Part shown: positions 35,001 to 47,300 of the stretch, piece by piece
Layout: each line of letters begins with the position of its first letter
Position numbering within the stretch: position 1 is the stretch's first letter
Origin: Leucaena leucocephala
Taxonomy: Eukaryota > Streptophyta > Magnoliopsida > Fabales > Fabaceae
Assembly (NCBI GenBank): GCA_037074615.1
Contig: CM073519.1
Location: 30,525,001-30,589,000, forward strand
Length of the DNA stretch: 64,000 bases
Direction: 5' to 3'
Made by a program: the position numbers and the translations under genes
Notes under the pieces: generated by a model
What the model saw: only the letters and a program-made list of their open reading frames with translations
Database searches by the model: none
Told to the model about the DNA's origin: nothing

Positions 35001-35319
35001 AGAATATGGAATTTCTAGAATTTGCCATATGAATAGTAACAAGTAACGATTTAATTGTATCAATTGACAAAGTAAATATCCAGATTTATATTCTTCTCTT
35101 AAAGAGCTATGAAAGAGATTCAATTAGAAATTTGGATCACCTCTATATGATTTGTCTACAATTAGTTATGAATTTTTAAAATTATACTGTATATCTGGAA
35201 GTCACCAAGTGAACAGTACTCGATAAGTAAGTTTTAAAATTTTAATTTTTGGGATAATGTAATGCTTCCACTAATCAAATATGCTCCTGAATACATACTA
35301 TGAGGTGGTAAAAGTAGAA
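32039..35319 (+). mobile_element. LTR F, chromoviral LTR truncated by element G
   Basis: It begins TGTCACATCC and follows the block order of S1, its nearest relative here, including TATAAATA at 33305 and GTAAGC at 33438. It ends AAAAGTAGAA at 35319, a few bases short of the expected GGATGTTACA terminus, where G begins. Whether F is a solo LTR or the 5' LTR of a longer element cannot be told because its right end lies past the window. Confidence 0.8.
33305..33443 (+). promoter_or_regulatory. LTR F core promoter and 5' splice site
   Basis: TATAAATACCCCC begins at 33305 and AAAT/GTAAGC lies 133 nt later at 33438, the same spacing as in S1. Confidence 0.45.
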
Positions 35320-38300
35320 TGTTTCATTTTCTTAATTTCAATTTCAAATATACCTTATTAGAAGTTATTGGAACCAATTACATGACCTCTTGCCTTAAAA
35401 ACATATATTTCCAAAAGAATTGCTCTCGGGTACTGTTCACACTACTGTTCATTTGGTAATTCTAAAATATGTGCCCAACTTTGAAAATTCATAATTAAAT
35501 GTAAAAAAAAATTGAAATAAGGTGGTTCCAATTTCTAATGAAATCTCTTTCATTTGAACGAAAAATATAAAACTGAAGTTCCATTCTCCCAATGAAGTCA
35601 ATTTATTCATTGAAAAATATTGTTCATTTGGTAAAATTTGGAAGTTCCAGTTTCTTTGACTTAACTTCAAAAATTCATTTCTCTCCGGTTACTTGTCTGA
35701 ATGAACTGTGTTACCTATGGATTTAAAAGTCCAGACGTGTTCTTTAAGTCCACAAAATTTCATAAAAGAATTCGTTCATTTACCCTATGAAATTAACGTT
35801 GGGACATTACTGCCTCCAATTGCTTACTTTCTCTTAGTTCCAAATTTTAACTTCAATTTAGAAAAATCATAACAATTTGAATACTTAACCAATTGAATTG
35901 TTCTTGGTGTTCATTTAAAGCTCTGTATCTTAGCTATTACCATGACAAATTTGAGATTCAAACTCGTGGGTTAAGGTATCATAATAATCGCCACAAGGTT
36001 GTAGCCCCAGAATAACACTACTTGAACATATACATGCATACTATCATATCCTTCCATAATGTCAAGTAAGTAATGTAACTTATTATACAAACTCATCTAT
36101 CTTTGTTTACCCTTTTTCCTTGTGAGGTTCTAGCACCTATGACATGGTTATGCATATGGAAAGAATGAGAATTCATGGAAATGCCAATAGTAAGTGACAC
36201 AAACCATAATATCATGCATGATTAATTGGATGCTTAACATGTTATCATGGGATAGGAGCTACTTCATAATGATACATAAGCAAACTCTAACATGCATATT
36301 GTCATTACATAAGTTGCAAGGAGTTGCAATATTTCATATTTCATCATCAACATGATAAAACAATCTCATGCTCAACCAAACATCATAACTAACAAGCAAG
36401 CAAACATGAAACTATGGTTAGGTATTCTTGCTACCACTTAGCTATCCTTGTCAAGGTCTTCTTGAGATGATTTCCTTCCTTCACAAATGTCAAAACCTAG
36501 GCACTATAAAGTAATATCAAGTTACAACTCAACTTGAAAATAAATCCAAGACTAGGTTTTCACTAACTTCCATTCTTTTCTCTATTTTATGTTTCATACT
36601 TCTATCTTCCCAAAATAAATTCTCATAGTTCATTTCCACACAATTTTCAGGTATAATCCAAATATGAAACCAGAATTTCCAAAATCAAAACATCCCATGA
36701 GCTGCTGCCCTTGACTGAAACAAACCCTTATTTTCCAAAAATTCACATTTTGATTCCAATGCTTCCAATACTTGTTCTCCTACTTTATCCCCACACAATT
36801 TTCCATTTTAAACTTATTGAAAGCATCAAAATCATAAAATTCCAACATATGAATAGTTTTACGCATAGTAATAGCCATTAACACAAACTTCTACCTACAA
36901 GGATACTTGAATTTCCAAGCTTATACCACTTGATTCTATCTTGTCTAAACTATCCATAACATAAAACTCATATTCTAACCACATATGGACAGCACTTCCA
37001 GTAGCAACCACAAGGGAAATATGGCACAAAAATCCCTTAAAATTGAGAGCTAGCTTGCTAGAATAAAGCTCAAGATCAAGGGAGATGATTACCTTGCTTA
37101 TTGCTTCGAGTTGTGTGGTTCTTTCTTGGTTGAATGGAAATTTTGCAAGAGTTTCCCTATGATTCCCAAGTATTCCGAATGGGGGTTGAAATAATGCAGT
37201 ATTTATAGATAAATTTTGATGGAAATGGATGGCTACTATTGATTTGGTTACTATTTGATCTAATGGTCCATATTCATTCTTGAACAAACTTGCCCTAGAA
37301 GCCATGCCTTTTGAAGCCATGCATGACATCACACAAGGCCATGTTTGGCTAGAAAAAGGTAAATATACTGGTAGGAAAAGTTCCAGTCACCGGAGCAGTT
37401 TCATAAAAACCAGACTATTTTCTGTTCCTAATTTTTATAATATTCTAGGATATGTATTCTGTCCTGAAAACTAATGTATAGGTTCCTCATAGCATTGACA
37501 TTGTTAAACTGAGTATTTATCTGCCATCCATCCCTTAGAAAATGACCAAAATATCCTTGGTATCCTTTCTTGCATATATTAAGCCTAGGGGCATAATTGT
37601 CATTTTACCCTTCTTTGTACTACCTGAGGACATATACTGGTTCTAACTAATCATATTTATACTATATTACACGTCTTTGGCTTGTCCAAAATACCTTCCA
37701 TCTATCACTGGTACAATCTGGTCATCCAAGGGTATTTTCATAATTTCGCACTTTTACTGGGTTGCTTTGGACTCTGGCTCACCTAACTGTCCAGTCACCT
37801 TATTGGGACGATTGTGGCACCATTTAGGCCTCTGTATGGGATCATTACCTTTTTAGTACAAATCCCAATAAATCTCTCCCAACCATATTCATGGGGTATT
37901 TTATTCCACTGTAAAATCCCGTAAGAATTCTACAGAAATCCTTTTTTGACTCTATCAATTTTATAAATTCTTATATTAAATATAGGAATTCACTATAAGG
38001 TTTTATCTGACTCTGAGGTATGTAAAATACTGTAATAATTCCTTATGACTTTAGAAATTTATATCAATTAATCAGGACCTCAAATCAAAATTATGTGTTA
38101 CGTTAAACGGATCAGAATATTTTGGTCTATCTATTAGTAAAATTTGGGTTTAATCTGATTCAGGGCATTTGTTACCCTTTTTTAGGTTCAACTTTCTCAT
38201 AATTATATTTGGGTCCCTGACTTTTGCTTAATTACATAATATTTTGATAATTACCCATTTTGGCCCAACTTTTGTTTCTATTTTAACTTTTTGCCTTTAA

Positions 38301-38453
38301 CCTTTTCTAATTTGTGTTTAGGTCCCTAAATTTTCCTTAGTTAATAATCCTTCTCTTTCTTTTCTCAATCTGATATAGTTTATTCCAAGAATCTAATGTC
38401 CATTTCATATAAACTATATAGTTATATCAGGTAAGAAAATTGGGAATATGACA
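35320..38453 (-). repeat. Element G 3' LTR
   Basis: Read on the minus strand it starts TGTCATATTCCC after the polypurine tract and ends GAAAATGAAACA. The block order matches A's long LTR, including the middle block absent from D/E. TATAAATA lies at 37207-37200 and the AAG/GTAATC donor at 37092. The outer flank 35315-35319 (TAGAA) should be one target-duplication copy. No gene is present. Confidence 0.88.
37087..37207 (-). promoter_or_regulatory. Element G 3' LTR core promoter and 5' splice site
   Basis: TATAAATA on the minus strand at 37207-37200 and AAG/GTAATC with its G at 37092, 115 nt downstream. The leader ATG present in A/D/E is absent here. Confidence 0.5.
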
Positions 38454-38470
38454 TTTTTCTCCCCCTTAAA
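38454..38470 (-). promoter_or_regulatory. Element G polypurine tract
   Basis: The minus strand reads TTTTAAGGGGGAGAAAAA up to the LTR start, preceded by the GAGGACAAAATTTATTTT block shared with A, D and E. Confidence 0.9.
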
Positions 38471-40915
38471 ATAAATTTTGTCCTCAAACTTTATGTTACA
38501 AATATACTAAGGAAATAGTTTAGGATATGTTTCTTTCATCTGTTCCTCTGCTTCCCATGTAGCTTCATTCTCTGTTAACCCCTTCCAGACTACCTTAACT
38601 AGAGAGATTTTCTTATTTCGCAATTGCTTGACCTTTCTATCTACAATCTGTACTGGTCTAACTTCATAAGTTGGGTCATCTCGTACTGTAACATCGTCCT
38701 GCTCAATCACATGTGATGGATCTAGAACGTACTTCTTTAACTAGGAAACATGGAATACATCATGGATCTTGCTAAGATTTGGAGGAAGAGCTAACTTGTA
38801 AGCCATTGATCCTATTCTTGTGAGGATCTGAAATGGCCCAATGTATCTAGGATATAGCTTCTTCACTTTGATCGATTGTCCAACTCCTGTCATTGGAGTC
38901 AACTTAAGGAATACATATTCTCCCTCTTCAAACTCCAACAACTTTCTTCTAACATCAGAATAAGTCTTCTATCTACTTTGAGCCGCCAGCAATCTTTTTA
39001 TGATCTTATCGATCTGCACTGCTTTTTGATCTACTATATCAGAACCAAACATCCTCCTTTCACTCAACTCCAACCAACACAAGGGAGAACTACACTTTCG
39101 TATGTAAAATGCTTCAAGTGGGGCTATCTGAATACTAGTATGATAACTGTTGTTATAGGCAAACTCTATTAATGGTAGATGAACATCCCAACTCCCTTTG
39201 AAATCTAATACACATGCTCTCAACATATCCTCTAAGGTTTGGATCGTTCTCTCATATTGACCATCTGTCTGAGGATGATAAGCTGTACTAAATTAGAGAG
39301 TAGTGTTCATTTCCTTATGTAAAGCTTGCCAAAAATTTGATGTAAACTGAGGATCTCTGTCAAATATGATACTACTGGGAATACCATGTAGTCTAACAAT
39401 CTCCTTTACATACAATTTTGCCAGCTTCTCAAGAGAATTTTTCTTATTAATTACTAGGAAATGAGTCGACTTTGTCAATCGGTCAATTATTACCCATATA
39501 GCATCATGCTTAGTAGGAGTAATGGGTAGTCGTTCAACAAAATCCATGGCAATGCTATCCCATTTCCACTCAGGTATCTCTAGTGGCTACAATTTCCCTC
39601 TTGGCCTTTGGTGCTCAACTTTCACCTTTTGACATGTTAAGCACTTGGACACATAAGCTACAACATTTTTCTTCAATCCAGGCCACCAAAATAAACTCTT
39701 AATATCATGATACATCTTGGTCATACCTAGATGTATTGTATATTTGCTTTTATGCGCCTCATCTAAGATCTTCTCTCTTAATCCAATTGCATTAGGAATA
39801 TATAGTCGTCCTCTAAATCATAACAATCATCTTGGGACATATCAAAATTTTTAGTTTCCCCTCTTTCCAGCTTATTCTTAAAAATTGTTGCAAGCTTATC
39901 ATGCTCCTGAGCTTCTTTTATCTCATCCTCAATAAAAGCTTTAATCTACATTCCTCTATAAGAGCTTTTTGCTATCTGTATTTGGTATAAAGGACTCCAA
40001 TCTTGAACATCTTCTATTAATTATAGCTCTTTGATCATTAGACTTGCCACCTGCATCACCTTTATACTTAAGGCATCAGCTACCACATTTACTTTTCCTG
40101 GATGGTAGTTAATCTGGAAATCATAATCCTTCAGAAATTCCATCCATCTCTGCTGCCTCATGTTCAATTCTTTATAATATTGTAGATACTTCAGGCGTTT
40201 GTGGTCACAATACAGCTCTATGGTAGCTCCAAATAAGTAATGTCTCTAGATCTTGAGAGCATAAACTACCGCTACAAGCTCCAGATCATGAGTGGGATAG
40301 TTCTCTTCATGTGGCTTTAGCTACCGAGAAGCATAGGCTACCACTCGACCCTGCTGCATTAATATACATCCTAACCCCTGTATGCTAGCATCAATATAGA
40401 CTACATAAGTCTGAGTTGGGTCTAGAATAATAAGCACAAGAGTCATGGTTAATCTCTGCTTTAATTCTTAGAAACTAGCCTCGCATTTCTTTTCCCACTT
40501 AAATTGCTGAATCTTTCTGGTCAGCTTGGTTAATGGCAGAGCAATTCGAGAAATGTCCTTAATAAATCTTCTATAATACCCTGTTAACCTAGAAAAATCT
40601 TATCTCTGTCACTGTCCTTAGCTGTTCCCAGCTTAACACTGCTTCAACTTTGATAGGATTTACAGCTACCCTTTATGGGATATAACATGACTGAGAAATT
40701 TGACTTCTTGAAGCAAAAACTCACATTTACTAAGCTTAGCATAGAGTAATTTTTCTTTAAGAGTACTAAGAACAATTCTCAAATACCTTTCATACTCTTC
40801 TACATATTTAGAGTATACTAGGATATCATTAATGAAGACCACAAGAAACTGATATAAATAAGGCCTGAATATTCTGTTCATATAATCCATAAAAATTGTA
40901 GGTGCATTTATCAAA

Positions 40916-40925
40916 CTAAAGGGCA
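40916..40925. repeat. Target-site duplication of the LINE fragment, left copy (CTAAAGGGCA)
   Basis: The 10-bp word CTAAAGGGCA recurs at 41164-41173, on either side of the LINE tail. It belongs to the RT codons for MPFG. Confidence 0.85.
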
Positions 40926-41163
40926 ACAACAACAACAAGCCTTATCCCATTAAATGGGGTCAGCTATATGGATCATACGACGCCATTGTGCTCTATCAAA
41001 AACTAAATCCTTAGATAGGTTATTGATCAGGAGATCTCATTTAATGACCGCTTTGAGCGTTCTCTTTGGCCTTCCTCTACTCCTTTTAACCGGTGTTCAT
41101 ACTAGTTGATCCACCCTCTTCATCGGCGCATCCCTTGGCCTTCTTTGTACATGTCCAAACCAC
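40926..41163 (-). mobile_element. 5'-truncated LINE (RTE-like) 3' end
   Basis: On the minus strand the fragment reads RWFGHVQRRPRDAPMKRVDQ, then RGRPKRTLKAVI, then RAQWRRMIHIADP. That is the conserved C-terminal end of a plant LINE reverse-transcriptase ORF. A short 3' end follows (GGGATAAGGCTTG) with a TTG-repeat tail. A TTG tail and this ending suggest the RTE clade. Only 238 bp are present, flanked by a 10-bp duplication, as expected of aborted target-primed reverse transcription. It disrupts G's RT. Confidence 0.87.
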
Positions 41164-41173
41164 CTAAAGGGCA
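41164..41173. repeat. Target-site duplication of the LINE fragment, right copy (CTAAAGGGCA)
   Basis: Identical to 40916-40925. Confidence 0.85.
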
Positions 41174-41454
41174 TTACTAAAAATTCAGAATGACCATAGC
41201 GAGTCCTAAACACAGTCTTTGAAATGTCATCTACTTTGGTTCTAAGTTGGTGATAACCTGATCTAAGACGAATCTTGGAAAATAGACTTGCTCCCACCAA
41301 CTGGTCTAGCAAATCATCAATCCGTGGAAGAGGGTACTTATTCTTAACTGTAATCTTATTCAATTCTCTATAGTCAATATATAGTCTGAGACTACCATCC
41401 TTCTTCTTAACAAATTACATTGGAACACCCCACGGAGAAACACTAGGTTGGATG

Positions 41455-43089
41455 TGTCATATCCCCAATTTTCTGACCTGATGTACCTGTACAGTTTATC
41501 TGTAATAGATATAAGATTCTTAGAATAAACTGTATCAGATTGCAAAAAGAAATGGAAGGATTAATAACTAAGAAAAGAATAGGGACCAAAATACAAATTG
41601 AAAAGTTTGAAGACAAAAAGTTGAAGTAGAAATAAAAAGAGGGACCTAAATGCAATTAATGGAAAGTTCAGGGACTAAAGTGCAATTATTCAAAAGTTAA
41701 GGGACCTAAATGTAAATATGGAAAAGTTGAGCCAAAACAGGCCAAAAATGCCCCGAATTAGATCAGACCCAAATTTTACCAGTAGATAGACAAAAATATT
41801 CCGGTCAGTTTAACGCAACACAGAATTTTGATTTGAGGTCCCGATTAATTGATATAAATTCCTGAAGTCAGAAGGAATTATTGCAGTATTTTTGAGATCT
41901 TATAATTAGATGAGACTTTATAGAAAATTCATATATTTAATATATGAATTTATAAAATTGACAGAATTATAAAAGGAATCCTGTAGAAGCCATACGGGAT
42001 TTTACAGTGAAATAAAATACCCGATAAATATGATCGGGAGAGTTGTACAGTGAATTGGGCCATGAAGGCAATATAAGCAATAAGCCCATAATAAGGCCCA
42101 AATGACACCATCATGAGCCCATTAAGGTGACTGGACAGTTATATGGGCCACAGGCCAGAGCAGTCCAGGAAAAGTGCAAAATTACGAAAATGCCCCTGGA
42201 TGCCTATACTGTACCAGTGATGGATGGAGGTCATTTTGGTCATTATGGATAGGCCAAAAACGTGGGACATAGTATAAATATGATTATATAGAGTCAATAT
42301 ATGCCCTGAGGCAGTGTAAAGAGGTGTGAAATGATGATTTTGCCCTTAGGGTTAGTACAGCACAGGAAAGGACACTAAGAGTATTTTGGTTATTTTTTTA
42401 GGAATGGATGGCAGATAAATATTCAATATATCATTTTCAATGATATGAGAAGCCTAAATATTGATTTCCAGGACATAATACATATCCTGATATATTATAA
42501 AAAAATTCAGAACAGAAAACAGTCCGGTTGTTGTGAAACTGCTCCGATCGGTACCGGATTGGACTGGAATTTTTCCAGAACCTTCTTGACATGGGCAGCA
42601 CGCCACCTAACCCTCTTAGGTGTCCCATGAGCTGTCCCACATGATGTCATAATTGTTCTTTTATGAAAAAGTTAAATCCAAGATTAAATGTGAGCCTTTA
42701 GATCAAATAGTAACCAAATCAATCTTGGCCATCCATTTCAACCCAAATTTCTCTATAAATACCCCCCTATTCAGATCACTTCGGCATGCATGGTGAACCA
42801 TAGGGAAACTCTTGCAAAATTTCCATTCAACCAAGAAAGAAGAAACCAAAGTGAAGTAACAAGCAAGGTAATCATCTCCCTTGATCTTGAGCTTTGTTCT
42901 AGAAGGTTAGCTCATGGTTTTAAGGGGTTTTCATGCTATATTTCCCTTATGGTTACTGCTGGAAGTGCTGCTCATATGTGGTTAAAATATGAGTTTTATG
43001 TTATGGATGTTTTCAAAGCAAATGATCATGTAATTGGTTCCAATCACTTCTAATCAAGTATAATTGAGGTTAAAATTAAGGATATGACA
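41455..43089 (+). repeat. D/E LTR1 (short form)
   Basis: 1635 bp from TGTCATATCC to GATATGACA. It is collinear with A's LTR except that about 1.57 kb (3121-4695 in A) is absent; the join GTTATGGATGTTTTC carries an ATGGAT word present at both edges in A. TATAAATA is at 42754-42761. Confidence 0.94.
42754..42873 (+). promoter_or_regulatory. D/E LTR1 core promoter and leader 5' splice site
   Basis: TATAAATACCCCC begins at 42754 and GCAAG/GTAATC falls at 42868 (114 nt). With the acceptor at 43199-43200 the leader intron is 333 nt. The leader ATG at 42790 opens exactly 26 codons to the donor. Confidence 0.6.
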
Positions 43090-43092
43090 TTT

Positions 43093-43104
43093 TGGTATCA
43101 GAGC
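43093..43104 (+). promoter_or_regulatory. Unit D primer-binding site (initiator-Met tRNA)
   Basis: TGGTATCAGAGC three bases after LTR1, identical to A's site and inside the predicted leader intron. Confidence 0.92.
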
Positions 43105-43207
43105 AAAGGAATCTGGCTTAGGAAATGCTCTGATTACATTATTTATAGACTGAAACATAAGTAGAGATTTGCATAATTGACCCTAAGTTAATTATTGCAG
43201 GATACCA

Positions 43208-44188
43208 ATGACTGAGTCTAGAACATCAGAGACTACAGTGAACCAGGGGGACCCTAGACCCGCAGTCTATAGTTCTGATAGATCAGGGTGGAACTCATAA
43301 GAGATAGATGCTTTCATATATAATCCAGAGTTTGGTCTTCCCCCAGTAATCAATATCCGGGATTCCAGTAGTGAATCAGAATTGGGCAGGTTAGATAATT
43401 CTTCGGTGGGATCAAATGAGATGGATGAGGATGATGATGAAGAAGAGGAAATATCAGATGAGGATATACCATCAGAAGATGATGAACTTGAGGAACCTAA
43501 CCCAGCCCCACCCATGAATATTGTACTAGAAAGAGATGCAGGTCAAATAGATGATAAAGAAATGATAGGCCCTCAAGAGGAACAATCTGATGTGGGTTAC
43601 TCTTATGTTAGGGGTGCAACAGACCCTGTGCCTAGGAAGGCCGATAAGGTAGATGTTCCTGGACCGAGTCAAGTACCTAAACTAGTTGATGTACCTGGAC
43701 CCAGCCATATAGCTAATATACCTGCTCCTAGTCATGTAGCTGATATACCTGGACCTAGTCAGAGGCCAGACCCTACAGATATTCCAGGTCCAAGTGGAAC
43801 CAAGAAGATAGTAGTACAGCTATACCTGGGTAACCATCAGATAATTGAGTTAATCCCTGGGAAGGATATGGATGAAGAACATTTTAGGAGAGCTGTGGAA
43901 CTCACAAAGCAGCTATATGGGATAGGAAGGATGTTGATTAGAGATGTGGATCAAGACTATACAGTTTATAAAGATTTCATAGCAAGAGTAAGGGAGGCCT
44001 ATCAGGCATATGATCCAAATACTCTTACCCTTACTGATTGGGTTAACATCATGGATGATATTTTGCCTCTTACATCAACATGGAGAGAAGGGTTAGATCA
44101 GTACTTTGAAGAGGAACCCTTTGAGGATATCCATAATTGGATCTACATGATAGGGGAGTTCATTAGGATCCACTATAAAAAAACATAA
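43208..44188 (+). pseudogene. Unit D ORF0: acidic accessory ORF, one internal stop
   Basis: The ATG at 43208 follows a TTATTGCAG splice-acceptor-like site. The frame has 326 codons with one TAA at 43298-43300 (codon 31; the same site in A reads GAA), so 268 codons are open after it. Acidic region at codons about 70-95; five D/N-V/I-P-x-P-S motifs at about 148-192; C-terminal region to the end with LYLGNHQIIELIPGKDMDEE and DWVNIMDDILPL. No zinc knuckle, signal peptide or membrane segment is visible. I do not recognise a family. Acidic, Ser/Asp-rich N-termini can mediate protein contacts, but any role is a guess. It ends 196 nt before gag. Confidence 0.75.
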
Positions 44189-44384
44189 TGTAATAGATGT
44201 ATGTATAAATGTTGCTGTAATCTATGTACTCATGACTAGTAATAACATAGTACATGTATGTGTGTATGTTATGAAAAGTTTATGTAATGATGTTCAACTT
44301 GTTGTATGCTATGTTTTGAATGAAATATAAAGTATGTTAATTATAATATTCCTTTCCTATTTCCCATTACCATAGTAAAACAAA
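44189..44384 (+). other. Unit D ORF0-gag spacer
   Basis: Same TGTA-rich sequence with GAATGAAATATAAAG as in A, then a pyrimidine-rich stretch ending CCATAG at 44375, ten bases before the gag ATG. It is a candidate polyadenylation region and 3' splice site. Confidence 0.35.
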
Positions 44385-47300
44385 ATGGTAAGAACCAGAA
44401 GAGCTAGTGCTTCGGGTGAATCCCAAAACGCTGGAGATATTAATCAGCTGATTCTAGAACGGCTGGAGCAGCAGCAGAGGCTGATAGAGGAAGTAAAAGC
44501 TGCTCAAGCAAGGAGTGAGCAGGAAAGGGATGCTGCTATAGCAGCAGCTGTAGCTGAAGCAGTGGAGAACCTCAGACACCCAGAGTCTGCAGGTACAGCT
44601 AATACAGAACCAGAGATGGTTCAACAGACAACAGAACTACCGAGACAGATAGGACAAACAGTAGATCCTGCTGGTATTCAACAGTGGATGGCTAAGTTCT
44701 GTAAGCATAGTCCTCCAACATTTGAGGGAACGTTCGATGTACAGAAAGCGGAGGATTGGATCAGCAGATTAGAGAAGATCTTCAAGGTACTAGGTTATCC
44801 GTCTGAGAGTAAAGCACAGATGGCAATCTACCAGCTAGAAAGGGATGCGGACAGATGGTGGAAGAACACAGAGTTAGTATTGCAGGCTAGACACGTTCCT
44901 ATCACATGGGAAGTGTTTCTTGAACAGTTTTATGAGAAGTATTTTCCCCAATCTGTACGAGATGAACGAGAAGCAGAATTCCTTGTGCTAAGACAAGGAG
45001 AAAAAGAATCCTTTGACGAATACTTAGCAAAGTTCATCCGTCTTTCCCAGTATTCCACTTATCTACGACAGGTGGACGATGAGCGGTGGATGACGGAGAG
45101 GATGATCAGGGGATTGAATACTACTCTAAAAGATAAGATGACCCCTCAACAATACCATCAGTTCAATAAAGCAGTAGAGGCCTGCAGAATTATTGAGAAT
45201 AGTCTGAATCACCGGATGCTGATGAGACCAGTAAACAGAGAGACTGCTGCTCCTGAGAGACCTAACTAGAATAGAAATGTAGCCAGTGATAGTGGCTATA
45301 ACAAGAAGAGGAAAAGGCAGTGGCAGCAGAACTGAAAGCCTAACAGAGGGAATTACAGGGGCAACCCAAATAATAGAGACCAGAGGTCTAGAGTATGCAA
45401 CAAATGCGGGAAGAACCATGGAGACAGACCATGCTTGATGGGGCAGAACGTCTGTTACACATATGGCCAGTCTGGACATTTTTCCAAAAATTGTCCCCAA
45501 ACAGTTAATGATCAAAGGCCACGCACTCAAGGGCGAGTGTTTGCAATGACAAGGGAAGAGGCACAGAGATCACCCGAGATGATCCAAGGTATCATCTATC
45601 TCAATAATTATGCTGTGGTTGCTATGTTTGATTCGGGTGCAAGTCATTCCTTTGTTTCTTATGAATGTGCTAAATGTTTGGGCCTTACAATTAGCAAGCT
45701 GCATTATGCCATATGTATCACAACCCCTACAAATGCTAAAGTAGTTACATCAGATGTCTGCCTAAATAGTGTCATTCGATATGAATGTTATTGCACTACT
45801 CTTGACCTAATATGCATGCCATTCCATGAAATTGATGTCATAATTGGATTGAATTGGTTGTCTGCCAATAATGTAATGCTGGATTGTAAGAACAAAACTC
45901 TAGTTCTTTGTCCACAAGCTACAAATGTGAATCCAGAAGTGAAACTGAATTTCCTGACGGAGGCTCAGGCAGATAGATGTTTACGAAAAGGATGTCAGGG
46001 ATATATGGTCTTCTTTTCTGTTCAAGCAGAAGTGGAAGAAGGAATTGAAGCGATTCCAGTGGTCAAAGAATTTCCCGAAGTCTTTCCAAAGGAGATTCAA
46101 GGATTGCCTCCAGAACGAGAAGTAGAATTTGCAATCGACATCATACCTGGAGCTGGACCAGTATCCAAAGCCCCATACTGTATGGCTCCCAACGAGATGA
46201 TTGAGCTAAAAAAACAAATAGAGGAGCTATTAGAGAAGGGTTTCATTCGACCCAGTGTTTCTCCGTGGGGTGACCCAGTGCTATTCGTCAAGAAGAAGGA
46301 TGGCAGTCTCAGATTGTGCATTGACTATCGGGAGTTAAATAAGATTACAGTTAAGAATAAGTACCCTCTTCCCAGAATTGATGATTTACTAGACCAGTTG
46401 GTTGGAGCAAGCTTATTCTCTAAGATTGATCTGAGGTCAGGTTATCACCAACTCAGAATCAAAGCAGATGATATTTCAAAGATTGCGTTCAGGACTCGAT
46501 ATGGTCATTTTGAATTTCTAGTGATGCCCTTTGGTCTGAAAAATGTGCCTGCAATTTTCATGGATTACATGAATAGAATCTTCAGGTCTTATCTAGATCA
46601 GTTTGTGGTAGTCTTCATTGACGATATTTTAGTGTACTCTAAATCGGCTGTAGAGCATGAAAAGCATTTGAGGATTGTTCTTAGTATTCTAAAAGAGAAA
46701 CGACTCTATGCTAAGCTTAGTAAATGCGAGTTTTGGCTTCAAGAAGTCAAATTTCTCGGTCATGTCATATCCCATGAAGGGGTAGCTGTAGATCCTAGCA
46801 AAGTTGAAGCAGTGCTAAGCTGGGAACAGCCAAGGACAGTGACGGAGATCAGAAGTTTTTTGGGCTTAGCAGGGTATTACAGAAGATTTATTAAGGACTT
46901 TTCTCGAATTGCTCTGCCGTTAACCAAGCTAACCAGAAAGAATCAGCAGTTCAAGTGGGATGAGAAGTGTGAGGCTAGTTTTCATGCATTAAAGCAGAGA
47001 TTAACCACAACTCCGGTGCTGATTATTCCAGACCCGACTCAGCCTTATGTAGTATATACTGATGCTAGCAAGCAAGGGTTGGGATGTGTGCTGATGCAGC
47101 AAGGACGAGTGGTAGCCTATGCTTCTCGACAGTTAAAGCCACATGAAGAGAATTATCCCACTCATGATCTGGAGCTTGCGGCGGTAGTTTATGCTCTCAA
47201 GATATGGAGGCACTACCTGTATGGAGCCACCATAGAACTGTACTGTGATCATAAAAGCCTGAAGTATCTGCAGGATCAGAAAGAATTAAACATGAGGCAA

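Larger units (their letters stand above)
38507..41454 (-). pseudogene. Element G pol, RT to chromodomain part, broken
   Basis: On the minus strand the segment starts inside RT just before SVSPWG (41454) and includes KNKYPLPRIDDLLDQL. It is interrupted by a LINE tail (41163-40926), then continues with the RT active-site region FINDILVYS (near 40834; first catalytic Asp replaced by Asn), RNase H, integrase (IIFDRDPQF near 39366) and a chromodomain ending ETYPKLFP then TAG at 38507. Stops include 38738-38740 and ones near 38942, 39290, 39548 and 40600. A one-base loss near 39828 shifts the frame. It cannot be expressed. The missing RT start lies on the far side of D/E (58117 onward). Confidence 0.87.

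Noticed and set aside
35310..35325. GTAAA at 35308-35312 as F's right target duplication
   Set aside because: It matches 32034-32038, but homology to S1 shows that F's LTR continues past it; the true F end is hidden by G.
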